Of a stretch of 64,000 bases of DNA, positions 22,578 to 34,800 are shown piece by piece; the stretch's first letter is position 1, and each line of letters starts with the position of its first letter. This stretch comes from Haplosporangium gracile (Eukaryota > Mortierellomycota > Mortierellomycetes > Mortierellales > Mortierellaceae), in assembly GCA_015499985.1 (NCBI GenBank), contig JAAAUF010000098.1:1-64000 (forward strand), given 5' to 3'. Both the position numbers and the translations under genes were made by a program. The notes below the pieces were generated by a model that had not been told where the DNA came from, ran no database searches, and saw nothing but the letters and a program-made list of their open reading frames with translations.

Positions 22578-24184
22578 CTATGCCAATTCCTGAAGGTCAA
22601 GCTCCTCTACTGCCTCAGCAACCTCCTCCAGAACAGCGAGGATGTTTTTGGGTGGCTCAAAGTCCTCCTGTTCTGTCTCCGAGTAGATAACGCTGGTCTT
22701 AATATCCACCTCGCCTTCCCTTTCCTCACGGATCGACGTATCAAACGACATCTCACTTGACTGATAAAACTGCACAATGTTGATCTCCTTTGCAATCTTT
22801 GACTGCAGTCAGGAAAAGAAAGAAAAAAAATAAAGAGAGCAGCAATTAGAGACAGACGCAGGCGCAATATCACGTAACCTGAGATTGTGCTCTCAAGGAT
22901 AAAAAGTCATGGCGCATCGGTTCACACCCATGATTGGATTTGGAGCGGGAAAAAACACACTCTCATACCCATATCTCTATTTGAAAAAACCACATATAAA
23001 AATGAATGAGATTACATAATGGTCCAGACACATCACCTTTTCCGACGTACCTGTGCCTGTTCCCGGAAACTCAGCTTTTCGCTAAAGACCTTGAGATTGC
23101 CACCCTGAGGCGTGTGGTTGATGTACTCCATACTATCGATCTTGGACTGCACCTTGGGAGCACTCAGCTTTTCGTTAAAGATTCTGATGTTGCCGCCCTG
23201 GGGTGTGTGGCCGATGTTTTCCATACTGCCAACCTTGGAGGTGACCTTAGAGTAGTCGACCTTCTTAGAAGCTGGGATCTTAAAGGACAATCGTCGTCCG
23301 GTGCTGGTACTACTGGTGGGGCTGGTGGGTGCTGCGCTTGTTGAAGAGGTCGACGACATGGCACTAGGCGAGCGAGAACGGCCGTTGCCTTCGTCGGCAC
23401 TCGAGTCACGGCTGTTGGGTCGTCCTCGGGCAGCATAGTTGACGTTCTCGAAGGAACCGACCTTGGACTTGACATGATCATATGAGGCCTTTTGGGTTGG
23501 GATGATATGTTTTGAGAGTCGGCGAGTTGGACTGGTGGGGGACATGGGAGGGTTGGTCACGGGCGCCGAAGATGTGGAACTACGTCGAGAGTGTGGAGGG
23601 GAACGCGGTGTGCCTACCGTGGCCGCTTGCGTGGCAGCACTAATGGCCGACGAGGCCGCTGTCCTAATCGAGGTGATTGTGGCGGACGAGCGAGAACGTG
23701 AGGAAGGGGGCGAGAGAGCTCGCTGTGGCTGCGAGTTAGAGGGACTAGTGACGGTTGACCGACTAGCCCTTGACAAAGGGGCTGATGAGAATCCAGTGGT
23801 GATAACAGTTGGTCGTTTGGTTGTGGGGACTGCAATTCCAGGAGAAGGGGGTGCAGGAACGTCCGCATCCGTGTTGGCTGGTGCTTCGGGGATGGGAAGG
23901 ATCATTTTGGCGTCGACCTTGCTCTTTACGTGTGAAAAGTCGGACTTGAAAGACTGGATCTTTTTCTCGGAGGGTTTTGGTTTGTAGTTGATGGCGTCCA
24001 TGGATCCAACCTTGGATTGGACCCCTGAAAAGCGCCGGTTGGTCGCCAGAGCTAGTTTCTGAGTGGGTGAGGTGGGAGAAACAATGTTTATGGTGCTCCG
24101 GGACATGTCGCGTGTGACCCTGCGCTCCACTTTGACATGAGGAGCAGCAGGGACGGACTGAGGGGATGCCGAGACAGAAGTCAT
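22578..24184 (-). CDS. Tau/MAP-type tubulin-binding repeat protein
   Basis: Two exons (24184-23051 and 22802-22578; GTACGT donor, CTGCAG acceptor, phase 0) encode 452 aa. The protein is Ser/Pro/Thr-rich, basic and likely disordered, and carries repeats of the tau/MAP2/MAP4 microtubule-binding type (V-x-S-K-[IV]-G-S-x-x-N/I-x-x-x-P-x-G-G-x). Two are close to the metazoan consensus: residues 313-340 (VTSKVGSMENIGHTPQGGN, then IRIFNEKL) and 344-371 (VQSKIDSMEYINHTPQGGN, then LKVFSEKL). Two are partial: 55-80 (VQSKVGSMDAINYKPKP) and 237-252 (HVKSKVGSFENVNY). A vestigial one lies at 86-91. The last exon is acidic (LEEVAEAVEELDLQEL). A role in binding and stabilising microtubules is inferred from the repeats. 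S/T-P sites in the linkers recall the proline-rich, phosphorylated regions of tau. Confidence 0.88.
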
Positions 24185-26307
24185 TAGTGAGAGTGTCGAT
24201 CTGCTCGCTGAGGAAGAATGAGGAGAGAGGTAAGAGGAGAGAGTGGAGGGTAGAGAAGAGTGGGTAAGGAAGAAATATAAGCAAAAGAAGGAGAGGAGCG
24301 AAGACGAAGAGCTAACAAAGAAGACAGGGTGGGGGCTCTTTTGGTGCGTGGCGTGGTTGCAAAGGGGAGGAAGAGGTTAAAGAGGTGAGAAGGGTCAAGG
24401 GTGGTTCAGGGCAAGGGTATGTATGAGAGGGCAATGGATAGACAGACAGGCAGACAGACTGATAGACAGACAGACATGGAAATGGAAAGGGGGTGGAAGA
24501 GGCAGGGGTGGATGATAGCAAGGGACCGAGCGGGCTTATTTTTTCATTCCTACTATGGACATTAAAGAGTCGACCTGCAGAGAGGAACGCAGCAGGTGGA
24601 AAAGGCCACGCTGCAGGGGAGGATAGCATGTGGGCAGCAATAATAGGAGGGCAAAGCATTGAGAGAAAGGGGAAACAGAGTGAGTGAGGTTGTTGAGGGG
24701 TAGAGGAGGATAGGAAAGGGGATGATCCTTTTAAATGAGCAGACACACGCAGACGGGCGGATAGAAGGAAAAGAAGGGAGAGGGGCAGGATTAGGGTGGG
24801 CCATGTCCTCGTTGTCGTACTATCCCTGCATGTGCTAATGTGTTAACAAGTAGAATAGACCTTTCTACCCCTTGACCCTTGCTTGCTTTACTGAACTTTG
24901 CTCAAGCCATGCCACACCCGACTATGATATTAACAGACCAATCGAAACGATCGGAATCTGCCCATGGCCAGCTGGCCAGCACCCATAAAAAAAGTAAAAA
25001 AAATTAAATTGGACTCTTCTCCTCGGAGAAGAACGAAAAAAGAAAAAAGTACACGCCGGATGATCTGCGATGGTCTGGTTGCCAACGACAATGCACCCTA
25101 CATGAACATCGGTATCACATACACTTTTTTTGTCCGGCTTGGCTCCTGGGAAGGAAGAAAGAATGGGAGGGTCAATGATGGAAAAAAAAAAGAAAAAAGG
25201 GCGCCCTCGGAAAGTGAGAGTAAGCAATGGTGTCAGGGTAGGCGGCCTTGTCTTTATCTTTGTTTTGGCACAAGCCCGTTATGATGATGTCGACAGGCGG
25301 ACAAAGGGAAATCAATTTTCTTGCATCCTTGGAATTGCGATGGCATGGCTCATATAAAACATAAATATAAACAAAGGCAAAACGACAGACGCGAAGAAGG
25401 AGCGGCAGTTGTCCGCGGAAGAAATCTTAAATCATAAAAACAGCAGCATCCACAACAACAATCACAAAATAGCCGTCGATGCATGTACTCTGTTACTCGT
25501 TTGTATGCAGTTGCAAAGAAGAAAAGAATATAATTTTATTTTCATCACAGCCAAAACAATATATAAACCATGCAAAAACCATGCCACACCACTCATCGGG
25601 TGAAGAAATGCAGTATTCGATAGATTTCCGCGCTGTTTATCGTCGTTGCACCTTGTTCCCTTGTTGTTTTGCTGACGCTACTTCGCCGACTGGGTTCATT
25701 CATTCATTTGATCGTTTCTGCTGTTGTTCCCAGGGTGCTGATCCCGCTGACCCATGGCCTCCTTCCTATCTGGGTCTTTTGGGCTTCTCCAGTGCAGTGC
25801 ATTACAGTGTAGTGCCTTGGTCCATCAAGAAAGTCAATATGAACAAAAAAAGGCTCCTTTTCCTCGCCATTTGCTTTGTTTTTCTTTTCTTTTTTCCTCT
25901 GGCTTTGAGCTGAACTCTCTTCTTCTTCTTCTTCTTCTCTCTTTCTCTTTCCTCATCTCGTGTTCGACTTCTCTTGTTCTCTTTCTCATCGTACCGATAT
26001 CAACTTCCTCTCCTTTCACTTTTACTCTTCGTTACTACATCCACAACACACAATCCTATCCTCCATCTTAAATCTCCTTATCGACAAATCCGCTTGCAAC
26101 CATCCCAAACTTTTATTATCACATCCACTTCGCTGAAGCAATCTTTGTTCTTGTACAGTCCATCCCTCCACGTACGCACACTCTTCTTGCCCTTGCTATT
26201 CTTACTTGCCCTCTACGCCACTTTACCAGTACCTAATCATCCTCTTGCGCCTATCTATCCTTTACTACTCTTTCACCAAAATTCTTGTACATCGAAACGC
26301 AAAAGGC
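24185..26307. other. Long intergenic region between tau-like gene and next + strand ORF
   Basis: 24185-24830 is GA-rich on the + strand (CT-rich leader of the minus-strand tau-like gene) with a GACA-type repeat. 24830-25700 is AT-rich with no coding signal. 25850-26300 is CT-rich and looks like the leader of the ORF at 26308. The ORFs seen here are simple-sequence. Confidence 0.45.
24431..24478. repeat. GACA-type short tandem repeat
   Basis: Imperfect repeats of GACA and GGCA units (gacagacaggcagacagac and similar) in the leader of the tau-like gene. Confidence 0.7.
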
Positions 26308-27352
26308 ATGAGCTATCATCAACACTACAGCACCACCACCACGACCAACAACAATAACAACAATAACAACAGCAGTAGCAATTGCGGCAATTACTCGGCA
26401 CCATCCAGTTGCAGGACACAATACGAGACGCCTTATCAGGTAGTCGACCTCACCACCCCTTCCTCTCCTATCCAGCGAACACTATCTCTCTCTCCCTGGA
26501 CATTCAGCTCCAATAGCTTCTCAAGTCCCACCCCCTCTTTCTCTCGATCTCCCACTATGCCCGCCCTACCCACTCCAACTCTGTCGACGAGCTATCGGGA
26601 CCCTCTTCGGTCAGTCCATGGAAGTCCCAGAGTGGCCAAAATTGACCATCGTCCTGTGCACTACCAGCAACAACACCACAACCACCACCAACGCGAGGGC
26701 TCTTCTGAAATAGCCGTTCCATACAACCGTCGGCGATCATCCTCATCGAGTCTTCAACACCAACCCCTCTACGATACCACAAACGCGAATAATACCAATG
26801 TCAACACGATATACGAAAATCCATCAGCAAACAGCCATCGGTGGCAATCGAGTCCTTCACCTCCTTCGTCACCAAGGGGGCGTTACGGCCAAAACAGCTC
26901 TGCTTCCCCTCGAAGAATCTCTCTCGCAACTTCTCCGCGGAGCAACGGCCGCTTGCCCTCCCTATTTGACCGAATCAAAGCTGCACTGGAGGCGCCTAAA
27001 CGCCCAACCATCAATACTTCTCCTCTCCCGACTGTAAGAACTAACCTTAACCTGGCACAACTGAATGAGCAAGATGGCCTCGCAGGATGCTCCTCTCTAA
27101 CTACAACAACCGGCACAACTACCATGCCCTCTTCTCATCTGCACCCGAATTTCGCGGACAGCCATTTGTTGGATGAAACAAAAGACCTACCTTCATTTTG
27201 GTGTCCCTCGATGGTGGCAAAGCCTACGCTGTTTGGCTTCCCCTGCACAGAGGCTAGCCAAAAGGCATACTCGAGACACTCATCTGACGTGAAGGCGAGT
27301 TTCCAGAGACTCCAATTGAAGGACCGCGGCGCGGTTGAGAACCGAACAATAG
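26308..27352 (+). CDS. Ser/Asn/His-rich ORF, possible 5' exon of the cyclin gene
   Basis: Open from ATG 26308 (MSYHQHYSTTTTT) after a CT-rich leader. It has poly-Asn/Ser, SP and SPR motifs (SPRGRYGQNSSASPRR) and a less repetitive end (LPSFWCPSMVAKPTLFGFP, then FQRLQLKDRGAVENRTIG). The frame runs open to 27753, but from about 27353 the sequence becomes intron- or UTR-like. A GTAAAA donor at 27353 leaves phase 1. The TAG acceptor at 28350, preceded by a pyrimidine tract and a CTAAC branch-like site, would join it in frame to the cyclin ORF via AFSTHLTISRWEPMPP. That 998-nt intron is much longer than its neighbours, so a separate gene cannot be excluded. No known domain is seen in this part. Confidence 0.4.
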
Positions 27353-28350
27353 GTAAAATTCAAAGTCAAGTATATGAGCAGGTCTGGCCCAATGGTACCT
27401 CCGGGAGGCGGAAATGGGAGGTAGGGAGTAGAAACGAAGAAGAGGGTGGGTGTGCGCATTACTGGGAGGGGGGGGGGGATGCGATGCTGTCGATGCTTCT
27501 TTTCGGCGCAGAGTGGGCTAGTTTGTGGCACGTGTGCATTCATCGATGCAGATGGTGCTTCTCTTGCTTCACTCTCTTGCACCTTTTTCCAATTGTCTGT
27601 ATTTTCTATTTCTCCTCGGTCGTTGCAGGCTTATCCATCTCTTTTGTTTTGTTATATGTTTGCTTCATCTTTCCCCCACTCCCTTCTACTGTGTCATCCT
27701 TTGCGAAAAAAAAAAGATTCCTGCAGTTGCAGATAGGAACAAAAGAGGATTGAGCATTTTTATTGTTTATTTTACGCCTGCACCTCAGCCCTTGAAGAAT
27801 TGGTTGGTTATTTTTTTTCTTTTTTTTGTTCACACTTGTCCTACCATTCATGTCCTGTTCGCATTATTCGTTATTTATATTTTGAATGGAGTGGACTTTG
27901 TAAGTGCGTTTGCGTGTGTGTAGGAGTGAGTAAGTAGCGTGTATGTGTGCGTGGACCGGGTGCATCTGACTATCGATGTGCCACCCCATCATCCCATCGA
28001 GATCCATTTAGAGGCTGGGCTATGCTCTCATTTTTTTTTCTCCCTCTTTTGCCACGACCCCTTCAAAAAATGATTTCTTTTGGTCCACTGCCCCTCGGAC
28101 CTCGTTCATTCCCTCCCCTTCGCCACTCCATTGTTTACGCGCTTTGTAACTGTCCCTAATTTTATTTATTTGCCCTGCAAAGTAAAAAAGGGAAAAAAAG
28201 AAGAATAATGACGAAGAGACGTGCATTTTTGTTTGTTTGTCCATGCATACAAAGAGACCCATCCATCCACAGACAAACTTAAAGAAAAGATTAAAAAGAC
28301 TAACCGACTCTTTACTCGGCTGTATATTCCTTTACTTTGTCTATTGATAG
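27353..28350. other. T-rich non-coding stretch, putative long intron
   Basis: T- and C-rich sequence with a run of 10 G near 27470 and many stops in all frames. It may be an intron of about 1 kb of the cyclin gene, or an intergenic region between two genes. Confidence 0.35.
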
Positions 28351-28388
28351 CCTTTTCTACGCATCTGACGATCTCGCGCTGGGAACCC

Positions 28389-29826
28389 ATGCCCCCCTCC
28401 GCCACAATCAATATTGCAGCCACAGCCTCGACCAAAAATCCAATCGCCCCCTCTACCTCGCCATCGATCACCGCCACCAACAGCTCCTCCGCGTCGACTC
28501 TCTCAAATTCTGCCGAGGAGCAAATCTCGAGTTTTGAATCGTCTTCAAAGCAACAACAAATACCAACACAAACACAACCACAAACACTACATGGATCACG
28601 CAGTGTAGGACCAGCGCACCCTGAACAGCCCCTTCTTCAGCCTCAGAGGGACAACCCAGTCTACGCAACCCGACTCATCTCCCTGGCTAATTATATCCGA
28701 CACATCATCTCCCTCAGCTCAGGAAACTCTCCGCTGCACTCACAGTCGACTTTTGTACAGCAGCGACTCTTAGTCGCTCAACGTCAACAGCAGCAGCAAC
28801 TCCTGCAGCAACAGAGTCAGCAACTAAAACTCCAGGAGAGTCGACCATCTTGGACAACAGCCAACAGATCCCAGCAGGACTCGGCTTCGCTCCCTTCCCC
28901 GCTCTCTGCTGGGCCTGGGCCCATGAAGAACAATTCGCTTTCTACGCGGAGACATCGTCAAACCTCGGAGTACCACGATCACGCCGCACGCAGACAACTT
29001 CACCACCACCAGCAGAAACAAATCCAATCTTCTGCTTCAGGTCAGGACGCGCAGGGTTTTCTCCAGTGCCCAGACCCTGCACAGGCCCTGCCAAGCCCGA
29101 CTTCGCCTATCTTTCAAGTCGGTCGCCGTCGACCATCCCAACCACAGCAACAGCAACAACAACAGTCGCATAATGCAGGAAGCGAGCAGCCGGCCGCAGC
29201 AGCATCATTATCAGGGGGATCAAGATTGGCGCTCACTTTGCCAAAGGTGCCCTTCCCCAACTTGACCCTGACCTTGGCTCTCATTTATGTGGATCGTCTA
29301 AAAGAAGTAAGTGATCGATGCGCAATAGCGCCTCTTTTTCTGTATTTATAGACCACTTTGTGACCAGCAGAGGATGTACATGTGCGCCTAGTACATGCAG
29401 TGTTGTACATATGCTGAATGACTGACTGACTGACCAATATTTGTACTATTAGAAAAACCCCGCGGCAAAGGGTGAGCCAGGATGTTCACACAGACTATTT
29501 TTGGTGGCGTACATCATTGCAGCGAAATACAGATGTAGTGTCGAGCTTGCAACTCTTCTCCAGGAACAGTATCGATCGGATGTCACAACAACAAACACCA
29601 CATCGACCCTTGCCGAAGAAACCCTCGATCAAAGCGAGAAGAGTGATAGTGTTGGCGACAAGGAAATGATTGGACGAGAAGGGGGAGAAGGAGAGGAAAA
29701 GTCGATCGATCAGAGGGTCTGCGAAGCCCGATCGCGTGCCGAGGCGGTCCTGTCCAACCAAGCATGGGTTCAACTGTTGAGTCTGGGCTCGTTCATGCGA
29801 CCTACGCCTCCTCCTTCGACTTCCGC

Positions 29827-29866
<40 letters not shown>

Positions 29867-30223
29867 GCAGCAGTGGCAGCGAGGACTTCGCCCAGTCAAC
29901 TCATGAACCGGTCGATTGGTTCAAATGCCACGGGAACACTCGAGTCGGGCTCTGTAGTCGAGGCTAAACCTTTGCCCATTCAATCAACTCCTCTATCAAC
30001 GAACGATGGCGCTATTATCGCTCAGACTCAAACACCTCCTTCCTCAAACTCGACCTCACCCTCAACCCCTTCGCCACCATCGCTCCCCTCGTCGGTTCTC
30101 CAAGTTGAAGATCTGGACAGGATGGAGTCAGAGTTCTTGACATTCCTCGATTATGATTTGGCCGCGAGGAGTCAAGATCTTGATACCTGTTGGGGTCTCC
30201 TCGTCGGAAACATGGATATCTAA
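28389..30223 (+). CDS. PCL/PHO80-type cyclin
   Basis: Exons 28389-29306 and 29453-30223 (GTAAGT donor; acceptor CTATTAG) give 562 aa from MPPSATINIAA. The real start may lie upstream (see the ORF at 26308). The cyclin box is present in pieces: LISLANYIRHIISLSS, then LTLALIYVDRLKEKNP, SHRLFLVAYIIAAKY, and NQAWVQLL followed by LDRMESEFLTFLDYDLAA. This order is that of Pcl1/Pho80 cyclins, which activate the Pho85 kinase and take part in phosphate, glycogen and cell-cycle control. The box is split by long low-complexity inserts: a Gln-rich one (QQQQQLLQQQ), an Asp/Glu-rich one and a poly-Thr tract encoded by (ACA)n. Such inserts probably form disordered loops. Poly(A) signal AATAAA at 30420. Function as a Pho85-type partner is inferred from the family. 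Confidence 0.82.
29824..29868 (+). repeat. (ACA)n trinucleotide repeat in cyclin coding region
   Basis: About 14 ACA units encode poly-Thr inside the cyclin protein. It is likely to vary in length between strains. Confidence 0.9.
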
Positions 30224-30239
30224 ACCCAGACATACGTAT

Positions 30240-30282
30240 ATATACATACACTCACTCATTCACTCACTCACTCACTCACACC
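30240..30282. repeat. CACT tetranucleotide repeat in 3' flank
   Basis: Repeated CACT units (actcactcactcactcaca) follow the stop codon of the cyclin gene. Confidence 0.8.
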
Positions 30283-30419
30283 CCTCTCCACTCCCATCTA
30301 CTTTATTATTTAATTCTTCCTTCCGCTATTCAAGCCAAGAGCGTCCTGCTTGCTTGAAATGACCCCACCATGCAGCCACTTTCCTTCTTGTAAATGATTT
30401 ATTTCTATCTTGTATGTCT

Positions 30420-30425
30420 AATAAA
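30420..30425 (+). terminator. Poly(A) signal AATAAA
   Basis: AATAAA about 195 nt downstream of the cyclin stop codon at 30223. Confidence 0.45.
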
Positions 30426-31854
30426 CCTGTGCTTTCTCTTCATTTGTCGCAGCTATACATGTTTCCTTGGCTCATCTTGTGGTACAACCCATCGCTCCAA
30501 GAAATAATAACCAGTTGCTTATTTTGAGCCCCCGATTCTTTTATTTCCCTTTCTCTAGTCGCCTTTCTCTCCTCTGTACGATGTGTTTTGAGTCCGTGTG
30601 TGTTTGTATACCTACCTACTCTACCTTATATCCGCTAATTGTAGGACACAATTGGTTGTATTCTCGCATTTCTCGCCCTCTTTTCCAATTGGAATTTGGA
30701 GCATGCATTGGGTGGTTCAGATATTTCAGATAATCGATAGTTAAAAAAATGGATTATGTAAATAATTTCACCCAACGTTTGCCACACTTTGTACCATGTA
30801 TCAGGGGAAGAGAGTAAGCATACAAAAAAATGCAAATGTTTTCCTTTACCCCCCCCCCCCCTCCTTCTCAAGATCTCCGCGTTAATTTTTTCTCGTGGTT
30901 GTTCTATTCCACTTCTATTGAATAGGCCTTGTTCTTTTTCTTTCTATTTTGTTCTTGCTTACAACTGTTTGTTTATAGGATGCGTTGCTTTTCCGGCGAT
31001 TTATGTTTGACCATTGTTTTTGCGATTTCTTTTTTTGAATTATTCAGTCCAGCCATGTTAGTTACGCCCAAACACGACATGCGCCCACTTAGGAAAAAAA
31101 CCAGCACGCGCCACAAAACAAATCATCTACATCATCCGCGGAGAAGAATTAAGTAAGTGTATGTATACATGCTCGAAAATAAAAAAAAAAGTTAAGTGTA
31201 TGCGTATGTTTTCTTTTCTTTTTCTCAGCCCCTTCTCTTTTAATTTTTCTCTATTACCTGGAGTTCGTGCCGCCTTTGGCTGAGTATGCATTTCAAGTTC
31301 CTTTTTTTTCTTGTTTCCCTGTTGTTGTTTTTTTACATCTTCCCGTGGGGGAAGGATGGGATGATCTCATAATATATCACTCTTCTTTTCTCATGTTGTG
31401 TTTGCTCTATACATCTTTTATCATGCATCCTTAGGCCTCTTGGGAAGAAGCAAAAAAAAAAGGTTCTGATCATAACCTGTTGTTGTTTTTTGTACATGAA
31501 TGATAAGTCTCACGACGCATTGAATACTAACAACAAAGGAACACCAAAACAACTTTTTTTTTCCTCCTCGCATAAACACGATCGTGATAAAACTGACACA
31601 GTGAGTTGGTAGGTAAAAAACTTTTTGACTATTGTTACAGACATGTTGGTACGGAAACAGAAAAGAGAAAAAGAGAAAAAGAGAGAAATTAATGGTATCG
31701 TAGTGTACATAATAAAAAGAAGAAAACTTTTTTTTGGGAAAGATGTTGTCGGTTTGTTAGTGTTGCTTGGTTGTTGGCGCATTTGCGCCGATGATTAGCA
31801 GGTTCGTTTCTTCTCACGTTCTTTACAAGGCGAAGTTGACAAGAGCCAACCATA
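30426..31854. other. AT-rich convergent intergenic region
   Basis: 3' flanks of the cyclin (+) and 7TM-RGS (-) genes. Homopolymer A/T runs and a run of C near 30850. No credible ORF or RNA gene seen. Confidence 0.45.
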
Positions 31855-34800
31855 TCACTTGGGGTCAATGACGATCCGCTGAAAGGCTGAAAGATCCAAC
31901 TCCTGCATGACACCGAATCGGCCTAGATGGAGCTGCTCCTCGCTACCACCTCTACCATCCTTCTCGTCCTGGCTAATACCATCGCCTACACGAACATTCA
32001 AACCTTCCAGATCCGGAATGTTAGAACCTTCCAGGTACGCAAACTGACCATGGATGTACGAAGCCTGAGGCGGTGAGGGTATGTAGCTGTTGATAGCGAC
32101 CTCCTTCCCTACTTCCTCTCCCTCAGACCCACGACACTCCTCCACTCCTTGCTGGTCAGTCAGCTCATAATGATCTCCTCGGTCATTGTATCCAAAAAGG
32201 TCATCCATCCGTCTATCAAAGATCCCGTCCGCCTGATCCTCGGGCCCCTTGCCAAAGAACGCCTTCCAGGTACGCCTGAACTTGCCTGGAAACCCTTGAG
32301 GCTGACGCTGGAGCGACTGGATAAAACGAGGCCAGACATTCGAATAGACAAGCTCCTGGACCTCCCGGACGATAGGTTCATACATCTCCAGGTAGCACTT
32401 GTTGCTGGCAAACAACCGCTTGATCTCGCTCACGTGGGCCTCGCACAGGTTCAACTCCAGGATCGAGTTCGCCATGATGAACGTCTGGTAGATCTCCCAG
32501 AACGCCGCCATAAGTGCCTTAGGGACTGGGGTCCTTCCGTTGGGCGTCGGTATCACGACATCGTTATGAAAGTCGGAGCGAGAGGCAAGGTCTGACCGTT
32601 GGTGTTGGTGGTGATGATGATGGTGAAGGGGTCGTAATTGGGTAGATGTCCTGACCGCCGCACTTGCGATCGAGGAAGTCAACTGTGGCAGGTGTTGCAT
32701 GCGAGGTGAGGTCGCTCCTAGCACAGGTGATGTCGCCGCCATTGTGATAGGGAGTTGCTGTTGTTGTTGATGTTGCTGTGTCGGCAATGGGTTTAGCGGA
32801 CCCGACGAAACGGTCGACGAGTTAGCGGAAGAACCATTGTGTTGCTGCTGACGGTAGTCTTCTGCGGTCAAAATAGTCCTGGCGGAGACTAATCGTGGAA
32901 TTAACCCTTGAGTTGTGCGGATGGTATTGGGGCTGTGGAGTTGAGGTTGCGAAGGTAATCGTGGTGTGAAGGAAGCTGAGACCGATGAGCTGGGCGAATG
33001 GAACGGACTCGTGCTGAAGTTCTGGTTCAGACGGCCTGGCTGCTGTTGCTTCATCTTCGAGTAGACCGTCATGCCATCCCGGCTGCCGTCGCCTATCAAT
33101 GAGCCCATGGGCGAGCTCTCAGCCGAATAATGGGCGGCGTGGTATCGAGAGCTGGTTGGTGACTGGATGGTACTGCGTGAAGAAGGTGCGCTGGCAGAGC
33201 GGACGAAATCCTGTGACGATGCAATCGATTCTGTCGCTCTCTTGGACGGAATCGGAATAGGGCATGAACATCTACTCGTCTGGCTTGGACCCTCGCATCC
33301 TTGCTGGTGCTCCCGAGGTGAAGCTCCGTTAATGCTGACAGAAATTGACCCATTGTCGTCGCTGCTACCGCGCTGATATTCTGTCATCAAGTCCGTATCG
33401 GCGTTTCCACCAAAGTACCCAACGTAGTACCCAAAAGGCTCTGACGCAGTATCCTGATAGCTGCTGAGCTCGCTCGGAGTCACATCGTGGTAGCTCAAAG
33501 CCGATCCAGAATTCCCACGACCATACCAACTGAACGAGGATCGGTCACTCTCGTTTCCACTGAAGCCGTTTCTGGATTCTGTCGCGTCGTCCAAGCTGCT
33601 GATGGTGAGATCGCTAGTCTTATGCCTGTGGAAGGACTCTGACGACGCCCCGGGTGGAGAGAATTGTGTAACGTACGGGCTTGATCGCTTCTGGGCTGTG
33701 ATCTGAGACGCAGCATCATCAACAATCGACCCTTGAGGCGAAGACTGAGAGGTGCTTGACTGTCGGAGAGAAGACCGCAACGACAGACGCCACAGGTTTC
33801 CACGGAGATCCTGTCGGTGCTTCCCGAACGATTTGGTGGCGTTTGGTCCCGCAGGTCGTCGTGGGGTGCTAGATCCAGGATCGCCATCTTGAATGATCGA
33901 CCCATTCTCCGGTGCAGAAATACTAGTGTCGTGGTTGGAATCCAAACTGGCTTTGGCGCTGTTGTCGACACTGCTGGATGCATACTTTGAGAGCTTGCTA
34001 TGGATCGACGATGCAACGCTTCCAAAAATGGACGACTGGTTCTTGTGCGGCTCCGGCAGTCTATCAAATCCACGGACAGATCCATCCTCCGTCGGTGCCC
34101 TGGCGAAGCTGGCTACGTCCGACAGTTGATGACTGTGCTTGCTTCCATGCGACCTCCCCTGCGTGATCAGATGGTAGTACTCCCGAGCCTGTCGACGCAA
34201 CCCCTCGTACTCTTGCAGAAACTTTGCATTCTCGGCACTGAAGACTGTGACCGAAAACTTGACCAGCTCGGCCAGCATCTCCTGATCCTGAAGGGCGTAC
34301 TCGAATGCGCGGGGGTTCAACTGCGAGAGTGGTATAATGTTGCCGTCTGCATCCTTGCCGTACTTCAACCAAAAACCCTTCATGCCTCGACGTCGAGGGC
34401 GATGCTCTAAACCTTGTCCCGTCGTCGTCACGCTTTGGCTGACCTGAATCGAGCTATTTCCAAATTCGTCGCTGAGGAAGCCGTGAATGTTCTGGGACTC
34501 AGACATGGCACTCTGGTGACTGACGGACTGGCGCTCAAAAATGCTCGAGCCACAGTGTTCGAGACTTAGCGGAGAAAGCGCCTGGGACGACGAACGGGAG
34601 TGAAAGTGAAACGATGATGTCTCGCTGTTCATGTCCAGAGTGGGTGTTCCAGGGTAAGACTTTGACGAGTCCCATCGAAAGATTCCTGTAAATGGGTTCT
34701 TTCCTGTCCGCTGCTTGGGTCTCTGTCTCAAGAAGAACTGGATCAGAGGTAGGACGATCGAGTTGACCTGCGCCAAAAAGATGGTGAGGGTCAGCCAGTT

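Noticed and set aside
23006..23987. Open frames on the + strand opposite the tau-like gene
   Set aside because: They are antisense shadows; the minus frame has the repeats and a conserved pattern.
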